Assembly: GCA_026874595.1 (NCBI GenBank)
Contig: CM049307.1
Location: forward strand, 37,736,862-37,800,861
Origin: Sipunculus nudus
Taxonomy: Eukaryota; Annelida; Sipuncula; Golfingiida; Sipunculidae
Length of the DNA: 64,000 nucleotides
Direction of reading: 5' to 3'
The translations under genes were made by a program, and so were the position numbers. Shown here piece after piece: positions 25,180 to 35,569 of the stretch (position 1 is the first letter of the stretch; each line of letters begins with the position of its first letter). A model generated the notes under the pieces. It was not told the origin of the DNA, ran no database searches, and saw nothing but the letters and a program-made list of their open reading frames with translations.

Positions 25180-26175
25180 AAAATAAATGAAAGAAAGAAA
25201 GAAAGAGTCATGTAACGAAGGGAAGAATGAAGGGAAGACTGAAAGATAAAAGAAAGAAAGAAAGACTAAAAGAAAATTGAATGAAAGACCGGAGGAAGAA
25301 AGAAAGAAGTAAAGAATATGTAACGAAGGAAGAATGAAGGATAAACGGTAAGACTGATAGAAAGAAAAACTGAAAGAAAGAAAGACTGAAAGAAAGAAAA
25401 AAAAGAAGAACTGAAAGAAAGACCGGAAGAGGAAAGAGAGACTGAAAGAAAGAAAGAAAGAAAGATAGAAAGAAAGAAAGAAAAAAAAAGAACTGAAAGA
25501 AAGACTTGAAGAGGAAAGAAAGACTGAAAGAAAGAAAGAAACATGTAACGAAGGGAAGGATGAAGGAAAGACTGAAAGAAAGATAGAAAGACTGAAAGAA
25601 AGAAAGGCTGAAAGAAAAAATGATTGAAAGAAAGAAAGACTGAAAGAAAGAAAGAAAGAAAGACTGAAAGAAAGAAAGACTGAAAGAAAGAAAGACTGAA
25701 AGAAAGAAAACAAAAAGACTGAAAGAAGGAATGAAAAAAGAAAAAAAAGAAAGAAAGAAAGAATCATGTAACGAATGGAAGGATGAAGGAAAGACTGAAA
25801 GACTGAAAGAAAGAAAAACTGAAAGAAAGAAAGTCTGAAAGAAAGAAAGACTGAAAGAAAAAAAAAGAAAGAAAGAAGTAATTAATCATGTAACGAAGGG
25901 AAGAATGAAGGAAAAACTGAAAGACTGATAGAAAGAAAAAAGAGAAAGAAAAACTGAAAGAAAGACTGAAAGAAAGAAAGACTGAAAGAAAGACTGAAAT
26001 AAAGAAAGAGAGACTGAAAGAAAGAAAGAAAGAAATACTGAAAGAAAGAATAAAATAAAGAAAGAAAGACTGAAAGAAAGAAAGAAAGACTGAAAGAAAG
26101 AATGAAAGACTGAAAGAAAGAAAGACTGAAAGAAAGAATCAGGTAACGAAAGGAAGAAAGAAGGATGGAAGGAGC
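25180..26175. repeat. Polypurine GAAA/CTGAAAGAAAGA block with recurrent TGTAACGAAGG anchors
   Basis: About 1 kb of almost pure purine on the plus strand, made of GAAA and ACTGAAAGAAAGA units. A distinct anchor, TGTAACGAAGGGAAGAATGAA with variants, recurs at 25211, 25319, 25544, 25767, 25889 and 26142, so the block grew as a compound minisatellite. It lies wholly within the transposon. The serine/phenylalanine-rich minus-strand frame of 202 codons is a translation of this repeat. Confidence 0.95.
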
Positions 26176-26289
26176 GAAGAAGGAAGGGAATTATAATTAA
26201 TGACTTATAATTAATGTTTGTGGCTTACTACTGATTGACTCCAGATGAATTCACAGACTCAGCTGTGGTGACGATCATAGGTGTTACTC

Positions 26290-26605
26290 AGGAGGGTTCG
26301 TTTAGCGTAGTTTTAGTTATAAAAAATACACTTATAAAAGAGAGACGTATCTGGGCAGGATGTATACAAGCAGGGTTCGTTTAGCGTAGTTTTAGTCATA
26401 AAAATACACTTATGAAAGAGAGATGTAGACGGGCAGAAAGAATACACGTAGGGTTCGTTTAGCGTAGTTTTAGTCATAAAAAATACACTTATGAAAGAGA
26501 GACGTAGACGGGCAGAAAGTATACACGCAGAGTTCGTTTAGCGTAGTTTTAGTCATAAAAATACACTTTTGAAAGAGAGACGTAGACGGGCAGGAGGTAA
26601 ACAGG
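26290..26605. repeat. 79-bp tandem repeat near the transposon right end, 4 copies
   Basis: GTTCGTTTAGCGTAGTTTTA begins at 26296, 26375, 26453 and 26532 (spacing 78-79). Each copy continues with ATAAAAATACACTTATGAAA and GAGAGACGTAGACGGGCAG. Confidence 0.95.
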
Positions 26606-26783
26606 CCGGGTCCCGCAGCACGACACGCCTAATTGGTGACGGGACGATGTTTATGGAGTGCATCCTACCCGCCACTCGTCATTGTTTATATAGTGCGTCC
26701 TGCCGCCCTGCGTTTTATCGCACGGTCCGTTGGGACGTACGTCTTATCGGGATGCGTCTCACCCGGTGCACACCGTTATATTG

Positions 26784-28906
26784 TAGATTTTGATTGTTCA
26801 GAGTGAATGCCACTGCCATCAGTTATAATGTAGATTTTGACTTACAGTGTGAGTGCCACTACCATTAACTATAGTGTAGATTTTGACTGTAACAGAGTGA
26901 ATGCCACTACCATCAGTTTTAATTGAGATTTTGACTGTAACAGAGTGAATGCCACTACCATCAGTTATAATGTAGATTTTGACTGTATCAGAGTGAATGC
27001 CACTACCATCAGTTATAATGTAGATTTTGACTGTAACAGAGTGAATGCCACTACCATCAGTTATAATGTGGATTTTGACTGTATCAGAGAGAATGCCACT
27101 ACCATCAGTTATAATGTAGATTTTGACTGTATCAGAGTGAATGCCACTACCATCAGTTATAATGTAGATTTTGACTGTATCAGAGTGAATGCCACTACCA
27201 TCAGTTATAATGTAGAATTTGACTGTAACAGAGTGATTGCCACTACCATCAGTAATAATGTAGGTTTTGACTGTAACAGAGTGAATGCCACTACCATCAG
27301 TTATAATGTAGATTTTGACTGTATCAGAGTGAATGCCACTACCATCAGTTATAATGTAGGTTTTGACTGTAACAGAGTGAATGTCACTACCATCAGTTAT
27401 AATGTAGGTTTGACTGTATCAGAGTGAATGCCACTACCATCAGTTATAATGTAGGTTTTAACTGTATCAGAGTGAATGCCACTACCATCAGTTATAATGT
27501 AGGTTTTGACTGTGTCAGAGTGCATGCCACTACCATCAGTTATAATGTAGGTTTTGACTGTAACAGTGAATGCCACTACCATCAGTTATAATGTAGAATT
27601 TGACTATAACAGAGTGATTGCCACTACCATCAGTTATAATGTAGGTTTTGACTGTAACAGAGTGAATGCCACTACCATCAGTTATAATGTAGATTTTGAC
27701 TGTATCAGAGTGAATGCCACTACCATCAGTTAAAATGTAGGTTTTGACTGTAACAGAGTGAATGTCACTACCATCAGTTATAATGTAGATTTTGACTGTA
27801 TCAGAGTGAATGTCACTACCATCAGTTATAATGTAGATTTTGACTGTATCAGAGTGAATACCACTACCATCAGTTATAATGTAGGTTTTGACTGTATCAG
27901 AGTAAATGCCTCTACCATCAGTTATAATGTAGAATTTGACTGTAACAGAGTGATTGCCACTACCATCAGTTATAATGTAGGTTTTGACTGTAACAGAGTG
28001 AATGCCACTACCATCAGTTATAATGTAGATTTTGACTGTATCAGAGTGAATGCCACTACCATCAGTTATGTAGGTTTTGACTGTAACAGAGTGAATGTCA
28101 CTACCATCAGTTATAATGTAGATTTTGACTGTATTAGAGTGACTGCACTTCCATTAGTTATAATATAGATTTTGACTGTAACAGAGTGAATGCCACTACC
28201 ATCAGTTATAATGTAGGTTTTGACTGTAACAGAGTGAATGCCACTACCATCAGTTATAATGTAGATTTTGACTGTAACAGAGTGAATGCCGCTACCATCA
28301 GTTATAATGTAGATTTTGACTGTAACAGAGTGAATGCCACTACCATCAGTTATAATGTAGGTTTTGACTGTAACAGAGTGAATGCCACTACCATCAGTTA
28401 TAATGTAGGTTTTGACTGTATCAGAGTAAATGCCTCTACCATCAGTTATAATGTAGAATTTGACTGTAACAGAGTGATTGCCACTACCATCAGTTATAAT
28501 GTAGGTTTTGACTGTAACAGAGTGAATGCCACTACCATCAGTTATAATGTAGATTTTGACTGTATCAGAGTGAATGCCACTACAATCAGTTATAATGTAG
28601 ATTTTGACTGTAACAGAGTAAATGCCACTACCATCAGTTATAATGTAGGTTTTGACTGTAACAGAGTGAATGCCGCTACCATCAGTTATAATGTAGATTT
28701 TGACTGTAACAGAGTGAATGCCACTACCATCAGTTATAATGTAGGTTTTGACTGTAACAGAGTGAATGCCGCTACCATCAGTTATAATGTAGATTTTGAC
28801 TGTAACAGAGTGAATGTCACTACCATCAGTTATAATGTAGGTTTTGACTGTAACAGAGTGAATGCCTCTACCATCAGTTATAGTGTAGGTGTTGATTTAT
28901 CAGAGG
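26784..28906 (+). repeat. 48-bp minisatellite, main block of about 44 units
   Basis: The consensus is GTGAATGCCACTACCATCAG then TTATAATGTAGATTTTGACT then GTAACAGA, 48 bases. Variant positions (GATTTT, GGTTTT or GAATTT; AACAGA or ATCAGA; GAATGCC or GATTGCC) define a higher-order order: the GAATTT..GATTGCC variant recurs at 27215, 27596, 27932 and 28456, close to multiples of 48. Because 48 is divisible by three, long frames of a 16-residue repeat (VNATTISYNVDFDCNR) open on the plus strand (160, 136 and 252 codons) and partly on the minus strand, broken where single-base indels fall. The array lies inside a pyrophosphatase intron and shows no splice context, so it is called a repeat, not a gene. 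Confidence 0.95.
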
Positions 28907-29432
28907 GCATTATACTTCTTTATCATTTTGTATGTTCTGGATGATTGTTCCTGATTTTAGAAGAATGATGTGCCTAAACTTTGTGACCATTAATCAGGGT
29001 AAATTGTCATTAATTGGTGGCAGACTGTTGTGCCATAATCTGACAGTGGTATGACACAAGTGCAGTGAGAAATTGTGTCTTCATGATAAAAGAAATTGCA
29101 CAGCCCTCACAACTACCTGCTAGTCATGGTTGCAGATGATTCCATTAGTTCTTTTAGTCAGTTGTTGTGTCCATTGGTTGTGTATGGGCTCTATTATGGT
29201 GTAAGGATTGTCAGTCCCAGTCTATAGGTGGTCTGTATGCAGATTTTTTTTCACATTTTTTTTATGAGCATAGCTGGATAGATAGGGCCACATGCAACAA
29301 TTAATAGTTCAGTAACAGACTCTAGAAACAAGGAATATTGTGTGAGCGAGCTAATTTTTCTTTTTCTTGTACTTTGCTTGTTGAGATATAATACTTGGCA
29401 TTTTGTCACTTTGCATCGAAAAAATACAAAAA
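28907..29432. other. Intronic sequence, nothing recognised
   Basis: No repeat or coding signal was found. Confidence 0.5.
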
Positions 29433-29676
29433 TTTGCTTCAAACCTTGAAATGGCGTAAATGATCAACATAAAAATTAGTCCATTTTCCATACCTTTAAG
29501 AATACTTTTTAGGGAAACGCTGCCACAGCATGAATTAGCATCATCAACCCCAGGAGGACCTGCTCTTCATTTGTAAAAAAAAAAAAAACTAGTGAATCAG
29601 TTAAACAATAATTATTTTTGTATAGCCTACTTGGGAAATTTGTATGAAATTCCACCCTTGGCAGCATTCCTTAGCT
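29433..29676. repeat. Dispersed direct repeat, copy 1
   Basis: About 244 bases, including TTAGTCCATTTTCCATACCT and AGGAGGACCTGCTCTTCA and a poly(A) run. They recur at 31006-31250, offset about 1573. Confidence 0.9.
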
Positions 29677-30540
29677 AGGATAGCATGATTTCTCAAGAGA
29701 TAATTGTATGCTCATTCTTCATGGCCAAACTTTACGATTGCCTTTGGTTTAACAGTTTCAAATTTGAACTGTTGAGATGGTGAAGCTTAAGTTTTGATAT
29801 TTTTTCCAATTGAATTCTATTCAGAAAAAAATTATATAAATGTTAATGACTGTTCGTCTTGGAACGGTGACCTTTTCCATTCTGTGGTAATGTATATATG
29901 AGTTCTTTTTAGTTAGGAGAGTCTTTTGCGGGTTATAATTAAATGTACAGTTGAAAACTATTTTTGCAGTTATAAATGGAAATGTGCAGTGGTAATTCTG
30001 GACTTTTACAATTCTAAAATTTAAGTTTAGTTCCGATCAAAGTTTGGGGGGGGGAGAACCACTATTATACCCCTGAGAAAATAATTTTAATTTATCAATC
30101 TCTTAAAGGTTTACACATAGCTGCTATATGGTATGAGTTTGCAAACATTTTGTTATATTTGGTATTATTATATATTTTTTGTCATATTTCCATTCATAAT
30201 TCATTCATGATATTCATATAATATATAATTAGCTAAACATACAAACTCATAATCAGTTTTAGTTTGTAAGTTCTAAAATATTCTTAAATTTAAAAAAAAC
30301 TGGTCTTTTGAAACTCTATATGAACATCAAATTGTAAATGCTAAGCATTTACAAAGAGTGAAATTAGCAGGACTGATAATGTTAACTGACAATCTAACAT
30401 TGCTGAGGCAGTATTCAAATAATTCAACACTCTGAATGTGCATTTAGATGTGTAGCTTTGCCTTCCATATCATTGGAACCAACCAGGTTACAGCTGGTAC
30501 AGTACTGCTATTATCCTGATTTTACCTACTTTGACCCACA
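29677..30540. other. AT-rich intronic sequence
   Basis: No gene or known element. A G-run occurs near 30047-30054. Confidence 0.5.
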
Positions 30541-31005
30541 TGTGACCTTGACCTTTGTAAAAATTGACCCTGTTTGAGTCTGATTTAATATTTGAAGATG
30601 AACTCCCTACATTCTTAATAGCCTTAATTTGGAATTTTCACTTATCAAGGGGTAAATCACATAAAATTTGCATATAACTCTAAAAAAATTATGATATGTG
30701 ACCTTGACCTTTGTACCAATTGACCATGTTTGAGTCTGATTTAATATTTGAAGATGAACTCCCTACATTCTTAATAGCCTTAATTTGGAATTTTCACTTA
30801 TCAAGGGGTAAATCACATAACATTTGCATATAACTCAGAAACATTCATGATATGTGACCTTGACCTTTGTACCAATTGACCCTTTTTGAGTCTGATTTAA
30901 TATTTGAAGATGATCTCTACATTCTTAATAGCCTTAATTTGGAATTTTCATTTATCGAGGGGTAAATCACATAACATTTGCATATAACTCTAAAAAATTT
31001 ATGAT
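30541..31005. repeat. 156-bp tandem repeat, three copies, each with TGTGACCTTGACCTTTGTA
   Basis: TGTGACCTTGACC begins at 30541, 30697 and 30853. Units continue with GAGTCTGATTTAATATTTG, AAGATGAACTCCCTACATTC and CTTATCAAGGGGTAAATCAC. The third copy is cut by the repeat at 31006 and the array resumes at about 31251-31355. Confidence 0.95.
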
Positions 31006-31250
31006 ATTTGCTTCAAATCATGAAATAACGTGAGTGATCAACAAAAATTTAGTCCATTTTCCATACCTTTAAGAATACTTTTTAGGGAAACACTGCCACA
31101 GCATGAATTTGCATCATCAGCCCCCCCAGGAGGACCTGCTCTTCACTTGCAAAAAAAAAAAAAAAAAGGTGAATAAGTTAAACAATAATTATTTTGTTTG
31201 GCCTTCTTGTGAAAATTGTATAAAATCCACCCATGGCAGTTTCCTTAGCT
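31006..31250. repeat. Dispersed direct repeat, copy 2, embedded in the 156-bp array
   Basis: Matches 29433-29676 through its length, with poly(A) length and small differences. It replaces the part of a 156-bp unit between ATGATA and GATTTAAT, so the array is mosaic. Confidence 0.85.
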
Positions 31251-31355
31251 GATTTAATATTTGAAGATGAACTCTCTACATTCTTAATAGCCTTAATTTT
31301 GATTTTTCACTTATTGAGGGGTAAATCGCATAATAAACTCAGAAAAATTAATGAT
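31251..31355. repeat. Partial fourth unit of the 156-bp repeat
   Basis: GATTTAATATTTGAAGATGA followed by the TTCTTAATAGCCTTAATTTT and GAGGGGTAAATC blocks of the array unit. Confidence 0.85.
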
Positions 31356-32178
31356 ACCTCAGGTCTAGATACTTTACCAAAGTTGCCTATGCACAGTCCT
31401 GTAATGAATGATGTGTTTCTGTCAGGTTGTTTATGACTAGGTGCACATCAACAGGAGGTTGTACTTTGTCAAGATGCCTAAACAAGCTGCTAGCAATCAA
31501 TGGCAAGTGGGCTTCAAAAATAATTACATATTAAATTTTGACTAGATATCTTTAATAGTTTTATGATTAGGTGTATAGATCTTAAGAAGAATTACAATAA
31601 CAGTGACCCTGCACAGTGTAATGTTCTTTGTAATAGTTGCCCTTGGATCAATTTACTCCAAACTTTGGTAATGTTAATTTGTTGTTTTCTTTGCATATTG
31701 ACAATGTTGTAATGTTGGGGAGGCAGATTATTTTATTTCTCATGATTCACTCCAAAACGTGTCTTTGCAGTGATCAGACTTTTATATTGAACTAAACTTT
31801 AATAAGTCATTGGCAAATTCAGCTGAGCACCATGACCCATAGGTCTCTTGATAACATCAATCAATGATATAGGTGGTAAATATAAAAGGTTGGAATCAGT
31901 GAAGCCCTAGTATGATACCAAAGTTGACAGTGAAGGCAAAATAGTAACATGTAGTGCTGTTCAAAGCTCATGTAAAGGCAAACTTTATGAAAGAGCTGGA
32001 TGCAAATATCAAGCCTTGAGATATATTTAACATTCATTGTCATCAGATGAAAGGAAACATGAATCCTGAAAACAGTCACTGCTGCAGGTTAAGTTTATTG
32101 TCTATTATAGATGTTTGTTGAAGCAGGTACTGACCTCCAGCTTTATCAGGTATCACACAGGTGTGTCTATTGTTGCAG
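31356..32178. other. Remainder of the 13.1-kb pyrophosphatase intron
   Basis: AT-rich, with no feature recognised before the acceptor TATTGTTGCAG that ends at 32178. Confidence 0.6.
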
Positions 32179-32264
32179 GAGTTTGCAGTAGCTGTCATCA
32201 ACCAGACCCACGAGCAGTGGAAGAAACTGATCACCAAGGAAGCTGATACGGGGGGATTAGCATG
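32179..32264 (+). CDS. PPA1: Inorganic pyrophosphatase, internal exon (HEQWKKL segment)
   Basis: An 86-base exon, acceptor ..TGTTGCAG and donor GTACGT, starting in phase 0 and ending in phase 2 (TG of a Cys codon). It encodes EFAVAVINQTHEQWKKLITK followed by EADTGGLA(C). This matches the family helix seen as YALDIIKETHDSWKQLI in yeast and DFAIDIIKSTHDHWKALVTK in human PPA1. The preceding intron is 13,067 bases. A tandem array begins about ten bases after its donor. Confidence 0.96.
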
Positions 32265-32274
32265 GTACGTCTGC

Positions 32275-33270
32275 TCAGGTGTATTGGAAATAAAATTCTC
32301 AGAAATTAAATACCAAGGAAAACTCATAAGCTAACTATATGTGCCGGCGAGTGAACATGGTAACATTGTAAAAGAGATTTAGAAGTTTGTTTGGTTTTCA
32401 TATTCCTGCCCTGAATCTAGAGTTTATATGTCTGCTTATGTGTATTAGGAAGAAAAAATTTCAGAAATTAAGTACCAAAGAAATCTCACAAGTTAACTAT
32501 TCAAGCCAGTCAACATGGTCTTATTGTAAAAGAGATTTAGAAAAGTTTGTTTGGTTTTCATATTCCTGCACTGAATCAAGAGTTTATATGTCTGCTTATG
32601 TGTATTAGGAAGACAAATAATCAGAAATATTCAGAAATATAGTCCCAAAGAAATCTCACAAGTTAACTATTCAAGCCAGTTAACATGGTCTCATTGTAAA
32701 AGAGCTTTAGAAAGTTTGTTTGGTTTTCATATTCCTGCTCTGAATCAAGAGTTTATATGTTTCTGCTTATGTGTATTAGGAAGAAAAATTTTCAGAAATA
32801 AAATACCAAAGAAATTTCACAATTTAACTTTTCAAGCCAGTCAACCTGGTCTTATTGTAAAAGAGATTTAGAAAAGTTTGTTTGGTTTTCATATTCCTGC
32901 ACTGAATCAAGAGTTTATATGTCTGCTTATGTGTATTAGGAAGACAAATAATCAGAAATATTCAGAAATATAGTACCAAAGAAATCTCACAAGTTAACTA
33001 TTCAAGCCAGTTAACATGGTCTCATCGTAAAAGAGCTTTAGAAAGTTTGTTTGGTTTTCATATTCCTGCTCTGAATCAAGAGTTTATATGTTTCTGCTTA
33101 TGTGTATTAGGAAGAAAAATTTTCAGAAATAAAATACCAAAGAAATTTCACAATTTAACTTTTCAAATTTCACAATTTAACTTTTCAAGCCAGTCAACCT
33201 GGTCTCATTCTGAAAGAGATTTAGAAAAGTTTGTTTGTTTTTTATGTTCCTGCCATGGATCAAGAGATTC
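32275..33270. repeat. 160/171-bp alternating tandem array adjoining the exon donor, about 6 units
   Basis: The marker TGTATTAGGAAG (TGTATTGGAAAT in the first, diverged unit) occurs at 32280, 32441, 32601, 32772, 32932 and 33103, with spacings 161, 160, 171, 160 and 171. The last four form a 331-bp dimeric period. Units contain AGTTTGTTTGGTTTTCATAT and CTGAATCAAGAGTTTATATG. The two short plus-strand frames over it are repeat translations. Confidence 0.95.
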
Positions 33271-33456
33271 TTCCCTTGTTTTGATTGGATAATCAATCTC
33301 CTGGTAGATGTTCCATGGGAAAAATGTTGATGGTAAAAATTAATGACATGTACCATTGACCTGTATCATAACATGGCAGATAGTTCTGTGACAAAGGCAT
33401 AACACTGGTTAATTCTTTGATCTATAAAAAGAAACAGAAGTAGATTCATTATTAAG

Positions 33457-33815
33457 ATTTGTGAAACCAAATCAGTGGCCTTCATATCAAAGGTCATAAA
33501 TGGCACACTACATCCCTTTCATTCAGAGTTCAGGTTTTTACCTTCAGGTAAAAGCTTAGATGTAACATTTTGCAGAACTGCTCCCTTTAAAAAATATCTT
33601 GTGTCATACATTATTGAACTTTTGATTGAACCCTCTTGATATTTAATGTTTTGATATATGTGTTTTTGAATTATGTTTTATCATTTTACATGCTTATTTT
33701 TACATGCATTTTCAAATACATAGTGTTATTGTTATGTAATGATTATTTTATTTTATGTAATGAATTGTAAGTCAACAACAAATTTCTGGAACTGGCTAAA
33801 AAATATCTTATCTTA
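33457..33815 (+). pseudogene. 3' end of a CR1/Jockey-type LINE: reverse-transcriptase ORF C-terminus and 3' UTR
   Basis: A single open frame reads ICETKSVAFISKVINGTLHP, then FHSEFRFLPSGKSLDVTFCR, and ends in a stop at about 33637. The HP(F/L)HSEF and FRFLPSGK..FCR signature is typical of the extreme C-terminus of non-LTR retrotransposon ORF2 proteins. The following 3' UTR (TATCATTTTACATGCTTATT, TTATGTAATGAATTGTAAGTC, TGGAACTGG) is shared with the minus-strand element at 44.6-50.0 kb. It ends in an ATCTTATCTTA-type tail. It is strongly 5'-truncated, as usual for LINE insertions, and lies in a pyrophosphatase intron. Confidence 0.85.
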
Positions 33816-34448
33816 TTTTTCAAAATATACATTTTCCTGAGAGCTCTGAAACCACAAAATTTATTTCCTTAACTAAGCTGAATATTCACCTTTCCTTGAT
33901 GAATTTTCATTTAGACGGTCACCTTTTTGTATTTATAAATATGTCAATAATTATTATAACTAACTTTTTAGGTTCTGTAGCTTTAATTGTTCATGTTGTG
34001 TGATTGGCTTGTCAAACGTCCGGTAATAATATTGATTAAAATATATTTGTCAAGTATCATAACCGAAGATTAAATATGGCTATATGAATTATGTATATTT
34101 TTTCTGTTGTGTATGTATGTGTGTGTGTGTAAGATAGAAATTATGTCGTCAGACTATGTTTGTATTCAAAGATATATTTGAACTAAAAGTCATGTTTTGG
34201 TAGTCCAAAAGCAAATTTGCTAATGCAGTAAATTTATTAAAATACTTAGTTTGGGCAAAAATATTTGAGAATTACCCTAATATTCATTACTACTTCACAC
34301 AACTTTGTATTCATCAAATGGATTAATTGAAATAGGAAGGCAAGGATGTGTGGTATTCTTTTTTTATTTTAATGAAATAAAGAAACAGGAAGACTACATG
34401 TTTACACTATACATCTGAACACATAATCATTTCATTTTTCTATTGTAG
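33816..34448. other. AT-rich pyrophosphatase intron sequence
   Basis: A short (GT)n tract lies near 34113-34129. The stretch ends at the acceptor TTCTATTGTAG. Confidence 0.6.
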
Positions 34449-34518
34449 TGACAACACTAGTGTATCTGGTAGCCCTTTCCTGATCAATGAACAAGATGCC
34501 ACCAGTACTGCAGAGAGT
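34449..34518 (+). CDS. PPA1: Inorganic pyrophosphatase, internal exon (NTSVSGSPF segment)
   Basis: A 70-base exon, acceptor ..TCTATTGTAG and donor GTAAGT. Its first base completes the split Cys codon and it ends in phase 0. It encodes (C)DNTSVSGSPFLINEQDA then TSTAES, matching the CMNTTLSESPF..DPDAA region of human PPA1 (NVTLPDTPTYSKAASDAI in yeast). This part of the family is variable, so similarity is lower than in the two preceding exons, but phase and position make it secure. Confidence 0.92.
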
Positions 34519-35162
34519 GTAAGTTATAATTTTTTTTAAAGAAAAACTGAGATTGGCTAAGTTTTCATTAAATCATCCTGATGAATTTTTAAGTCTGGTA
34601 CTTCACAAGATTGATCAAACAGTCATTTTAAACATAATATCCACAAATATCCTCAAATTAGGTCACCCTGATTATGGTGATGTGATAAGTTGTTGGATTT
34701 GAACCCAGTTATTGTGGACAGTCATGCTGTACCTCAGCCATCCTCTGTAATGAAGAACCCCTGATTTTCTGTCTTTTAACCCTTCTTTACTTGCGTCTTC
34801 ATCACAGCATCCTACTGGAAATTAATTTGTGCTTAAAAATTGTGGTAAGGTTTTGTGCAGTGGAACTGGTTTTCAGATCATACATCCACATAGTAAATAA
34901 ACATTGCTGTATTTAAATTTTTTATCCATATTATTATTTTTGGTAAACAAAATACATGTAGAAATAAATTGAGGTGCCGTATTTTCCATCACACGTGTTC
35001 GAGTAAATTGGTTTGCCCTTTTGAGAGTGGAGCAGGTATTGTTCATACGATAAAGTTGTATTTTTTTAATTGAATGTTTGTAAATTGGTTGAAAATTTAA
35101 AATGAAGACTTAACATTTCTATAATTTAGTTAGAATTTCCTGTGAGCATGTTATATTTTTAC
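34519..35162. other. Pyrophosphatase intron sequence
   Basis: AT-rich, nothing recognised. Confidence 0.55.
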
Positions 35163-35335
35163 AGTAAAACGTCCCCTAACGACCATCTCAGTTTAAGTGA
35201 CCGCCTCAAAATAATGACCACTTGATCACAGTCCTGAATCTTTTTTTACTCTTTATACAAGATCCCTCAGACAATCATTTCTGAAATGCGACCACATCAT
35301 CAACATCCCATTTGTGGTCATAATTTTGAAGTGTT
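35163..35335. repeat. Probable dispersed repeat of the ACGACCA/TAATGACCACTT type
   Basis: AAAACGTCCCCTAACGACCA, then AAGTGACCGCCTCAAAATAA, then TGACCACTTGATCAC shows the repeated gaCCaC theme of a repeat class I recall from marine invertebrate genomes. No second copy was found in the window, so this is recollection-based. Confidence 0.3.
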
Positions 35336-35402
35336 ACTGTTTTATATTTAAAATCTGTTGCAGACTTAAACATTTTAGTTTGATCATTTATTCTTGTTCC
35401 AG

Positions 35403-35442
35403 ATACCAAAAGGGGGTGATCCTGCACCCATTGACCCTGAAG
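35403..35442 (+). CDS. PPA1: Inorganic pyrophosphatase, penultimate coding exon (DPAPIDPE segment)
   Basis: A 40-base exon, acceptor ..CTTGTTCCAG and donor GTACAT, entering in phase 0 and leaving in phase 1 (single G). It encodes IPKGGDPAPIDPE plus the first base of the next codon. This matches the Pro-rich tail before the terminal DKW of the family (KADAPIDKSIDKWFF in yeast). The next exon must start two bases into a codon. No candidate lies in the next few kilobases; the best one is at 60278. Confidence 0.85.
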
Positions 35443-35569
35443 GTACATTCTTTTCTCAGAATGAAGAATTTGAATTACATAAAAACAAGTTTAGTCTTTG
35501 GAATGTTAATATATGTGTGATTTGAACCTGTCATGTGAATGAATCAATTCTAATCCAGTTTTGAAATGA

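Larger units (their letters stand above)
23812..26774. mobile_element. 2.96-kb non-autonomous DNA transposon inserted in the minisatellite
   Basis: The insert is flanked by an exact 9-base duplication, GTTATATTG (23803-23811 and 26775-26783). Removing it with one copy restores a continuous minisatellite unit (CAGTTATATTGTAGATTTTG). The ends are imperfect inverted repeats: the left has CCGGTGAGACGCA (about 23820) and the reverse complement of the right end has CCGGGTGAGACGCA. The left subterminal GCGTATCCCGATAGGACGT (23872-23890) pairs with the right terminal GCATCCCGATAAGACGT. GGGACGTA motifs recur at both ends. No transposase frame is present; the 202-codon minus frame is low complexity. A 9-base duplication suits Mutator-like elements, but the superfamily cannot be fixed from this alone. 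Confidence 0.85.

Noticed and set aside
25159-25767. 202-codon minus-strand frame rich in Ser, Phe and Leu, like a membrane protein
   Set aside because: It is the reverse translation of a GAAA-type polypurine repeat inside a transposon.
26784-28906. CRISPR-like regular repeats
   Set aside because: Units are contiguous with no unique spacers, in a eukaryotic intron. It is a minisatellite.
26945-28944. Long plus-strand frames (160, 136 and 252 codons) that look like a repeat protein
   Set aside because: They are translations of a 48-bp minisatellite whose length is divisible by three. The minus strand is also open in places, indels break the frame, and there is no splice or start context.
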